DNA from: Bog-473 sp963725895
Lineage (GTDB): Bacteria > Actinomycetota > Acidimicrobiia > Acidimicrobiales > RAAP-2
Length of the DNA stretch: 64,000 bases
Direction of reading: 5' to 3'
Assembly: GCA_963725895.1 (NCBI GenBank)
Contig: CAVSAJ010000004.1
Span: 1 to 64,000 of the forward strand
A model generated the notes under the pieces. It saw only the letters and a program-made list of their open reading frames with translations. It did no database searches and was not told the DNA's origin. Shown one piece after another: positions 57,935 to 64,000 of this stretch; position 1 is the stretch's first letter; each line of letters opens with the position of its first letter. The position numbers and the translations under genes are program-made.

Positions 57935-58315
57935 CTATTGGACGGTGAGATCGATCCTCCGCTTCGGGACCATCCTCATCGTCTTCGCTATGAGCACGGC
58001 TTTCGCACCGGAGGTGGCTGGTGCGGGCATCGCACCCAAGGCCGGGTAGTGGAAGTGACCGGCTTCTTCTCGCCAGTCGATCATCTCGATCTCGACGTCG
58101 TCATCCTCGGGAAGCACAAAAAGGCGTTTGGTAGTCACCAACAGGTGGATCTCAAACCTGCGGCTGCGGTCCTCGGGTGAGTCCCAAGGTCTCGCAACAC
58201 CGTCGGAGATCAGTTTCTCGTGACCGTCCCCGTCCCAGTAGGCCGCCACTCGGCGAAGGCGATCCTTACGGTCCTCGTGCAACCCCCTGAAGCTTGAATC
58301 GTCATACCTGGGCAT
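57935..58315 (-). CDS. Hypothetical protein, unknown family
   Basis: 126 aa. A charged N-terminal half (RYDDSSFRGLHEDRKDRLRR) and a beta-rich centre (FEIHLLVTTKRLFVLPEDDD and VEIEMIDWREEAG), which looks like a PH-like or effector-associated beta domain, then a short hydrophobic C-terminal helix. No motif recognised and the RBS is weak. It lies 168 bp from the trypco2-like gene on the same strand. Confidence 0.5.
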   Translation of the reverse strand: MPRYDDSSFRGLHEDRKDRLRRVAAYWDGDGHEKLISDGVARPWDSPEDRSRRFEIHLLVTTKRLFVLPEDDDVEIEMIDWREEAGHFHYPALGAMPAPATSGAKAVLIAKTMRMVPKRRIDLTVQ

Positions 58316-58482
58316 CGCATCGCTGCTGGGGCAAATGAGAGTCGCTCGGTCTCGCGCGAACCAGCCCGGCGAACGCGGGCAGTTCCCAGGAACCGGTCAC
58401 AAGCCAAGTACAGCACGTAAGTGCCAGAAGATACGACTCCATCCCGGCGGACCGTGACACCTGCGCGAAAGATCACTAAGAG

Positions 58483-58878
58483 CTACTTGAACATCTTTCC
58501 GCCGCCCCCTCCACCATATTTCGGCTTCTCGTTATCGTCGTTCGAAGTGTCAGCCGGGCCAGCTTCTTGATCCGGCACTGGCAGCAGCGTCAGTCGAAGT
58601 CGTTGTATGGCTTCGTTCGAGGATTCACGGTTCGCATGACCGCCAAAGTCGGCACCGACTCCAAAGACACTGAACTTCACTCCGGCCTTACCACCTCCGC
58701 TGGTTGTTCGAGTTACGGTGAACTGCAGTTCAACTTCAGCCGATCCGAGATAAAGGCCGAATGGCCCGTCAGCGGCTGCCTTCTCTGATGCCTTCTTAAG
58801 GTCCGAGGTCAGGGTATTGATCACATCGTCTAGGCCAAATGTGTTGTCATCATCGCTCGTCTCGGTGTGTTGACTCAT
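58483..58878 (-). CDS. Trypsin-co-occurring domain (trypco2)-like protein
   Basis: 131 aa from ATG 58878 with a strong RBS (GGAGGT, 7 nt upstream); a start at 58932 is possible but unsupported. Pattern GLDDVINTLTSDLKKASEKA, then LYLGSAEVELQFTVTRT, AGVKFSVFGVGADFGG, IQRLRLTLLPVP: the helix-strand-strand form of trypco2 domains. The tail is Gly/Lys-rich (KYGGGGGGKMFK). Trypco domains were described next to trypsin-like and other effector modules of conflict systems; no such effector is visible here. Confidence 0.65.
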   Translation of the reverse strand: MSQHTETSDDDNTFGLDDVINTLTSDLKKASEKAAADGPFGLYLGSAEVELQFTVTRTTSGGGKAGVKFSVFGVGADFGGHANRESSNEAIQRLRLTLLPVPDQEAGPADTSNDDNEKPKYGGGGGGKMFK

Positions 58879-59150
58879 AACCGGACCTCCGTTCGTTGAA
58901 GCCATCGCACCACGGTGAATCGCGGATGTCAACGGACGGTCCGTGGTCGGTCATTTTCCAGATGAGCGTGGCCCTGCCGGCGTTCGGGGCTACCCAACTG
59001 GATCGTGATCAAGCTGGTGGACGTTGGGGGACATTCCGTCCACACGGCGGATCATCCTGATTCGAGAACCAGATCAGAGTGATCCGTACCACAGTCATCC
59101 TGAGGGGTATTTAGAATCACCGAGAGCAAGTCCTGCGAACCATAGGTGCG

Positions 59151-59618
59151 ATGAGACGATTCGTGCTCCCCATTCTTTCGGTGTCGTGCCTCCTCTTCGC
59201 TGGCTGCGCCCAGTCGGGAGAGGGCGTCGAGAGCGATACCGTGGTCTCGACTGACATCTCGGGTCCTGGTCACGTGCTGGCGGACGGAGCGGGTTATGCC
59301 CTGTACATATACACGCCCGACTCGCGAGGACCATCGAAGTGCTACAACCTGTGTGCCAAGAACTGGCCACCGCTCCTGCTGCCGAGCGGAGTTCGACGCC
59401 CCGTCGGCGGTCGAGGCATCCATGACGCCCTCTTAGGCACTACGAAAAGGAAGAACGGGTCGCTTCAGGTCACGTACAACGCCTGGCCCCTCTACCTCTA
59501 CCACGCCGACGGGCCGGGTCAGGCGAGCGGCCAGGCAAACGACATGGGCACCTGGTATCTACTGTCGAGCAGCGGCGAAATCGACCGGCAACCGGTCACC
59601 GGATACCCAGACAGCTGA
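59151..59618 (+). CDS. Secreted lipoprotein with Y-X4-D repeats (Lipoprotein_15/COG4315)
   Basis: 155 aa. Lipobox LFAGC at residue 19. Two characteristic blocks: LYIYTPDSRGPSKCYNLCAK with NWPPLL, and GSLQVTYNAWPLYLYHADGP with GQASGQ and GTWYLLS. Family members are extracytoplasmic and of unknown function, found in many actinobacteria; one disulphide (C-x3-C) is likely. ATG 59151. Confidence 0.85.
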   Translation: MRRFVLPILSVSCLLFAGCAQSGEGVESDTVVSTDISGPGHVLADGAGYALYIYTPDSRGPSKCYNLCAKNWPPLLLPSGVRRPVGGRGIHDALLGTTKRKNGSLQVTYNAWPLYLYHADGPGQASGQANDMGTWYLLSSSGEIDRQPVTGYPDS

Positions 59619-59701
59619 CAGGCCCGATTCGCCTTCGTCGCGAGCACGGTATTCCCGTCGTGCCGGTCGGCTGCACCCGAAGCCGGCGCATTGGGGACGC
59701 G

Positions 59702-59977
59702 CTAGCGCCGACGAGCCTGCGGTGGCCCCATAAACCGGTCAAGCCGCCCCTTCGTCCCCGGGACCGAGCAATTGAACCAGGCGAGCGGGTAGAACACAGC
59801 GGGGTTGCGCAGGATCTTGCCGTGCCAGACCCTCCGCCAGCCGTAGAGCCTGAACGCCCCGCCCGCATGGCCATCGCTGTGTTCTTGACGGAATCCATTC
59901 CATCGTCGCCCGTCCCAATAGTTCCAACGGCCTGGCTCGGTGGGGTCCTTGTGCCAACCCTTCTTAGGCTCATCCAC
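59702..59977 (-). CDS. Small DUF2510-domain protein
   Basis: 91 aa. N-terminal DUF2510 motif GWHKDPTEPGRWNYWDGRRW, usually attached to membrane proteins in actinobacteria. Here it is followed only by a basic stretch with WFNCSVPG, without a TM helix, so it may be the front part of a truncated gene. Confidence 0.6.
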   Translation of the reverse strand: MDEPKKGWHKDPTEPGRWNYWDGRRWNGFRQEHSDGHAGGAFRLYGWRRVWHGKILRNPAVFYPLAWFNCSVPGTKGRLDRFMGPPQARRR

Positions 59978-60075
59978 CGTCAGTCAGTGTGCCACGGACG
60001 TACCGGGACAGGTTGTGTTGCTCCCTGGCTCTGGTCTACAGAGCGACCCAGCCGGGGTGTGCTTCACTAACGGAC

Positions 60076-60684
60076 GTGGGCCGAAAATGCAGCTCTAACG
60101 TGCTGGGATGGGTCGCAGCTACGTGCATGGCTGCATCAATATTCGTGTCGGCCACCGCGGCCTCGGCTCATCCTCGCCCGGTACGGGTCACCTTCGTGCT
60201 CACGCCCAGATGGCTTCCCAGCGGCTACAGCATTTCGGGAGGCGGGTGGATTTCTCCCTCTGGAGGGTTAAGCGTCTACCCGAATGCCGGAATGCAGTCG
60301 GTTCTCATCGAGGGATCGAACCGGCATCCGACCGTCCCCGTCCTCTTCTCTCTCGAGTACTACGGGTACCACGATCCCGAGTCGGAGAGCATCTGGCTGA
60401 CAGCGTCTCCGGCCAACTCTCCCGGACCAGGAGCAGCCAAACCGAACAAGACATTTGGTCACCGACGCGTGGCGCTCTACACCTACACCCAAGGAGCGCT
60501 GCACAACCTCAACGTGGATGTGTCGTGGGTCGAAGATAGCGACGTAATCGAAGTCTCGACCCAGGGACTTGCTGTTGCTGAAGTTGAACGATTCGTCGAA
60601 AGCCTGGTCAAGAAGAACCCACCTTTCGGATGGGCCGTAATGAAACCTCACGACGTAGGGACAACCACAACGACTCCGTCCTAG
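60076..60684 (+). CDS. Putative exported protein, unknown function
   Basis: 202 aa from GTG 60076; the frame is open to an ATG at 59989, but the GTG gives a clean signal peptide (VLGWVAATCMAASIFVSATA, cleavage after ASA). The mature part has beta-rich segments (RVTFVLTPRWLPSGYSISGG and RRVALYTYTQGALHNLNVDV) and a C-terminal helix before a Thr-rich end. No family recognised. Confidence 0.6.
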   Translation: MGRKCSSNVLGWVAATCMAASIFVSATAASAHPRPVRVTFVLTPRWLPSGYSISGGGWISPSGGLSVYPNAGMQSVLIEGSNRHPTVPVLFSLEYYGYHDPESESIWLTASPANSPGPGAAKPNKTFGHRRVALYTYTQGALHNLNVDVSWVEDSDVIEVSTQGLAVAEVERFVESLVKKNPPFGWAVMKPHDVGTTTTTPS

Positions 60685-60947
60685 TGGTAATAGCCTCCGT
60701 CCCGGCGTTACGGGGCTACCCAGAACCCGCCCGGTATCGGCACGTCCCGATCGGGGCTCGGTAACGACAGCGTGTGAGTGTTATGGCTCTTTCAACCTCG
60801 CGGGTGGTGGCCAGCCCGTTCAATAAACGTCTGATCTGGAGCGCGTGGAGCCGTTGCTCTATCGCTCCAACGCCGATGCAGACAGATTGTTCGGCGCTAG
60901 GGAACCGCTAGGACGCGCACTTCGCCCGAGTTCATCGGTGGTGATCG

Positions 60948-62480
60948 TTACCAGCGGGCCCGAGTCACCCAGTCCGACCGGAGACGACGATTTAGGTCCT
61001 CGGCAAGGTGCTGTCGTCCGGTGCGGACCAAACGCGTCTCGTAACTCGGAGCGTGGAACGCCTCGGCGGGGCTCTCGTAGCGACTCGCCTCCATCGGATC
61101 CGGCTGCGGGTCGCGCAGGGTCAGGTGTTTCTCCCGCCACTGCCCCAGGAGCCCAGCGAGATCGGCGCCCACCGTTGCCGGATCCGCCGGGCTTTCCGCG
61201 TTGAGCCCGCCGATGGCAGGGCTCGCCAGTAGGTCTGTCGTCATCTGCGGGTCCCGGTCGATCGCGTAGAGCTGCTCGGGGTCCAAGCGCCAGCATCCGG
61301 GGTGGAGGGTCCTGATGTAGAGGTGCGTGCCCGTGCGGACGGCCCGTTGGTAGGTGTACGCGCCGTGGCTCAGGATGAGGTGGTCGCGTCCCGCGAACGG
61401 GGTCCCACGAACTGCCGCCGCGAACGACTCGCCATCCCAGCCCGGTGGGACCTCGATGCCGAGCAGTTCGCAGATCGTGGGACAAAGGTCGACGTGGTAG
61501 GTGAGGCCGAAGGCGTGCAGGCGCTCGCTGGGGAGGACGGTGGTGACGCCCGGCCACCGGATCACCATGGGGACGTGATGGGACGCCTCGTTGGCCATCG
61601 GGTGGTCGCCATAGCAGCCGTTCTCGCCGAGGCACTCGCCGTGGTCGGAGGTCACGATCACCGCCGTCTCGTCGGCGATGCCGAGTTCCGCCAGCTGCTC
61701 CAGAAGGACGCCGAGGTGGTGGTCCCAGTAGGCGACGGCCCCGTCGTAGCCGTCGACCAGCACCTCGAAGTCGCGCCGCGACGTGATGGCATCGGGCATG
61801 GTCTCGGCGTTAGGCGAGGGAGGTGGGGGGACGGACCACGTGCCGTCGCCCTCGTAGAGGTCGAGTGCCGAGTGGGGGCCATAGTGCTCGGAGTGGGAGG
61901 CGATGGCGTCGTCGTCCGGCCACATCGGCGCCGGACCCGCCTCAGATGCCCGGCGCACCCAGGCCACCGGCTCCAGGTAGGGGATGTGCGGATCCCAAAA
62001 GTGCACCTGGAGGAACCAGTTGTCGTTGCGGCCGTTGCGCTGTAGCCACTGCCGGGCAGCAGACGTGACCGTGGCAGCGTCCTCGTCGTCGCCGTTCGAG
62101 AGGGAAGGTTTCAGCCACTCGCGGAAGTTGCTCAGAAACCAGTACGCCATGTGGCGTTCTGGGAAGCAGGAGATCGAGGCGGTGTAGATGCCGTTGCGGT
62201 AGAGGTGGCCTCCGAACGAGGGGGCGTACCGGGTGCGATCGAACATCCGGATCTCCGCCGCTGGACCGAAGTTGGCAATCGCTCCCGTCGTAATCCCGAA
62301 CTGCCCACTGGTTAGGGCGGCCCTCGACGGCGCGCATGGCGTGTCGGAGGCGTAGCAGCGGTCCAGTACGACCGAATCCCGGGCGAGCACATCCAGGTTG
62401 GGAGTGATGGCTCGCTGGTATCCATACGGACCGGTGTGGTCGGCACGTAAGGTGTCGACGTCGACGTACAGGATGCGCAT
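60948..62480 (-). CDS. Type I sulfatase
   Basis: 510 aa. Asp metal ligands at YVDVDTLRADHTGPYGY. Formylglycine site Cys49 in DTPCAPSRAALTSG (CxPxR). Metal/active-site SDHGECLGENGCYGDHPMANE and the HVPMVIRWPG continuation. It hydrolyses a sulfate (or phosphonate) ester once Cys is matured by a formylglycine-generating enzyme, which is not in the window. No signal peptide, so cytoplasmic. Confidence 0.93.
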   Translation of the reverse strand: MRILYVDVDTLRADHTGPYGYQRAITPNLDVLARDSVVLDRCYASDTPCAPSRAALTSGQFGITTGAIANFGPAAEIRMFDRTRYAPSFGGHLYRNGIYTASISCFPERHMAYWFLSNFREWLKPSLSNGDDEDAATVTSAARQWLQRNGRNDNWFLQVHFWDPHIPYLEPVAWVRRASEAGPAPMWPDDDAIASHSEHYGPHSALDLYEGDGTWSVPPPPSPNAETMPDAITSRRDFEVLVDGYDGAVAYWDHHLGVLLEQLAELGIADETAVIVTSDHGECLGENGCYGDHPMANEASHHVPMVIRWPGVTTVLPSERLHAFGLTYHVDLCPTICELLGIEVPPGWDGESFAAAVRGTPFAGRDHLILSHGAYTYQRAVRTGTHLYIRTLHPGCWRLDPEQLYAIDRDPQMTTDLLASPAIGGLNAESPADPATVGADLAGLLGQWREKHLTLRDPQPDPMEASRYESPAEAFHAPSYETRLVRTGRQHLAEDLNRRLRSDWVTRARW

Positions 62481-62486
62481 AGCGAA

Positions 62487-62492
62487 ACCCTA
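62487..62492 (-). promoter_or_regulatory. -10 hexamer for leaderless sulfatase transcript
   Basis: TAGGGT on the minus strand ends 6 nt before ATG 62480, with no Shine-Dalgarno sequence. Confidence 0.4.
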
Positions 62493-62820
62493 TTGGACGC
62501 CAGTTCGAATGCGTCGCTAACCGTCTCGTTCAGAGCGGATCGAGTTCCAGGCTCGCTCCCAGGGAGCGCATAACAACGCCCAGGAAGGGGTGACCCGGTC
62601 CCTCCAACCGCTCGGCATTGCCGGTTACCGAGCGGGACCTGCTGGCTCCCCGGACTATCCCCGTTGGCCGGAGTGTGGCACCCAGTTCCCGGCGAACCGG
62701 GGCACCCTACTCACCCGGTGGTCGGGGCGGTTCAATCTCCACGACTCCAGCTCTACGATCACGACCTGCGCCCCCAGTTCCGATGGACCTACCTAGCGCA
62801 GCACTGCAACGGGAGGAAAT
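62493..62820. other. Divergent non-coding gap, sulfatase / SnoaL-like gene
   Basis: About 330 bp without a convincing ORF. It ends with the RBS GGGAGGAA of the SnoaL-like gene at 62809-62818. No repeats or operator-like palindromes stood out. Confidence 0.4.
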
Positions 62821-63267
62821 GTGACCAAGTACTCAAAGGACAGCTCAAACTTTGGAGCCGAGGGCCCCTTCTTCCACATCATTCGAGAAGGGCTGAAGGG
62901 TCTCGCCGATGGCGAGGACTACTTCGACCTGCTGGCTGACGATGTCGTCTTCGAGTACGTCGTCTCAGTGCCTGGTTATCCGAAGCGGGTTGAAGGCCGA
63001 CAGAACATCATCGATCTGTACAGGGATTACGACAGCTTCATGGCCGTTCGCAGCGCTGACAATCTCCACGTCTATCGAGATCCCGCAGCGTCGGTCGTGG
63101 TCCTTGAGTATGAGGTGCACGGCGAATCAGTACAGACTGGGCGTCCGTACGACAACCGGTTCGTCTCGATCGTCACGATCAGGGACGGGAGAGTGACACG
63201 GTGGCGGGATTACCTCGACCCGGTAGCAGTGTTCGATGCCACGGGTTGGCCTGCAGGTCTCGATTAG
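62821..63267 (+). CDS. SnoaL/NTF2-like protein
   Basis: 148 aa from GTG 62821. Cone-shaped NTF2 fold pattern: LADGEDYFDLLADDVVFEYV, VEGRQNIIDLYRDYD, VVLEYEVHGESVQTG, NRFVSIVTIRDGRVTRWRDY and LDPVAVFDATG. Typical for small isomerases, hydratases or ligand-binding proteins; substrate unknown. Confidence 0.85.
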   Translation: MTKYSKDSSNFGAEGPFFHIIREGLKGLADGEDYFDLLADDVVFEYVVSVPGYPKRVEGRQNIIDLYRDYDSFMAVRSADNLHVYRDPAASVVVLEYEVHGESVQTGRPYDNRFVSIVTIRDGRVTRWRDYLDPVAVFDATGWPAGLD

Positions 63268-63344
63268 GCAGCGATTGTCGTACCGCAGCTTAAGAGGTTC
63301 TTTCCGCATGATTGCCTCACCGTCCCGCGTTCTGGGACAGGCTC

Positions 63345-63644
63345 TTACGCAGAATCGGTTGATTCCGGTCGAACGCCTTTCAGCACGTAATCGAAGAAGC
63401 GGTAGGTCATCCCCCCAGCCGTCCATTCGGCTCGAAGCCTTGTTCGACGTTCTACCTTGCGGAGCGCACTCAAGAGGTCACGATTGAGTTCACGGGGATC
63501 GGACCCTTGAAGCCATCCGTCTATTTCGAAACCGTCGGGCGTCTCGTTTACGGAGCCAACGACCAGCCGCCGTAGCACCGGTTCGATCAGTGCCGCCGAA
63601 TCCGAACTCACCGAGGCAATGACGCGGAAATCAGAGGTATCCAC
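63345..63644 (-). CDS. Hypothetical small protein
   Basis: 99 aa. Compact alpha/beta pattern: FRVIASVSSDSAALIEPVLR, FEIDGWLQGSDPRELNRDLL, RTRLRAEWTAGGMTYRFFDY. Two strands contain hydrophobic alternation, and the helix SALRKVERRTRLRAEW is basic. No family recognised. RBS not obvious. Composition supports a real gene. Confidence 0.5.
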   Translation of the reverse strand: MDTSDFRVIASVSSDSAALIEPVLRRLVVGSVNETPDGFEIDGWLQGSDPRELNRDLLSALRKVERRTRLRAEWTAGGMTYRFFDYVLKGVRPESTDSA

Positions 63645-63741
63645 TCTCCACAGTGTTGACCATCGGACGCCTGGCTCCCAACCACCGGCGGACGGGGACA
63701 GTTCTACCTTCCGTCGGGTTGCTGCTTATCTTTTGGTTCCC

Positions 63742-63858
63742 CTACCAGTAGTGACGCTCAAAGGCTCGGACGAGAGCAGATGCCATGAACGTGATCGTGA
63801 ATATCAGGAGGATGCTGTCAGCGATTCCGACGACAACGGAACCCCCATTCAGAGCCAT
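63742..63858 (-). CDS. 38-aa single-TM peptide, tentative
   Basis: ATG 63858 to TAG 63742. GGSVVVGIADSILLIFTITF forms one transmembrane helix and RAFERHYW is the end. The frame is open further upstream to about 63970 with a plausible protein sequence but no good start, so the gene may be longer or a fragment. Confidence 0.3.
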   Translation of the reverse strand: MALNGGSVVVGIADSILLIFTITFMASALVRAFERHYW

Positions 63859-64000
63859 GGATCGAGCACTGAAGATTCCACTGCTACGGCCGGCAATCTG
63901 TCCCAACTTTGTCCACAATGCGGTCCCAGCGAGTCCCGCGGGGTCCCGATGCGTCTCACCCTCAGATTTGGGTCAGTCCCATGAACAGCAAAAACGGGAC

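Overview
The window looks like a chromosomal segment of a high-GC actinobacterium, most plausibly from Acidimicrobiia or a relative (inference). Support comes from the GC-rich codon use, two F420-type enzyme families, an HspR-controlled dnaK operon, a four-half-site GlnR box, several leaderless starts, and a secreted protein with repeats of a type I associate with Acidimicrobiia.

Layout. 0-8.5 kb: TetR and HxlR regulators, two DHA2-type drug exporters, a PASTA lipoprotein, an Old Yellow Enzyme homologue and an amidase. 8.5-15.8 kb: a catabolic-looking group made of an APH-like kinase, a lipocalin-like DUF7064/7065-type protein, a luciferase-like monooxygenase, an epoxide hydrolase, a class C beta-lactamase-fold hydrolase, a Ddn-type F420 oxidoreductase and a cyclase-family hydrolase. 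16-30 kb: a purine biosynthesis cluster on the minus strand, purA-D-B-C-S-Q, then a small module (zinc-amidase-like protein, small basic protein, membrane protein, methyltransferase), then purL-F-M-pyrE, with many 4-nt GTGA overlaps. 30-38 kb: a secreted six-repeat protein and the dnaK-grpE-dnaJ-hspR-clpB chaperone cluster. 38-48 kb: phosphoglycerate mutase, an amt-glnB nitrogen unit behind a GlnR box, a second P-II gene, a cyclic-nucleotide-binding protein, an aquaporin, a 36-aa membrane miniprotein, a PPOX-type F420 enzyme and a large membrane Fe-S oxidoreductase.

At 48.14 kb there is an intact tRNA-Gly(CCC). Its 3' part (47 bp) is repeated exactly at 56.2 kb. The 8-kb interval is a genomic island carrying a GAF/LuxR regulator, an SDR, an MFS exporter, a DUF2269-like membrane protein, a GH15 glucosidase/trehalase and a truncated YceI gene. 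Both att copies are followed at nearly the same distance by 10-bp tandem repeats and a conserved inverted repeat, which suggests serial integration. I see no integrase. 56-64 kb holds further accessory genes: a VOC protein, an SDR, a trypco2-like protein, a Y-X4-D lipoprotein, a DUF2510 protein, a sulfatase, a SnoaL-like protein and some unknowns.

Sequence quality matters here. Between 1.7 and 35.9 kb I find about sixteen apparent single-base insertions and one deletion, each breaking an otherwise good reading frame, including essential genes (purL, purB, purD, dnaJ, grpE). Several share the same local context (GGTCCCGC or CGGCGCGCA). I read them as sequencing or consensus errors rather than decay, and the annotated spans run across them.
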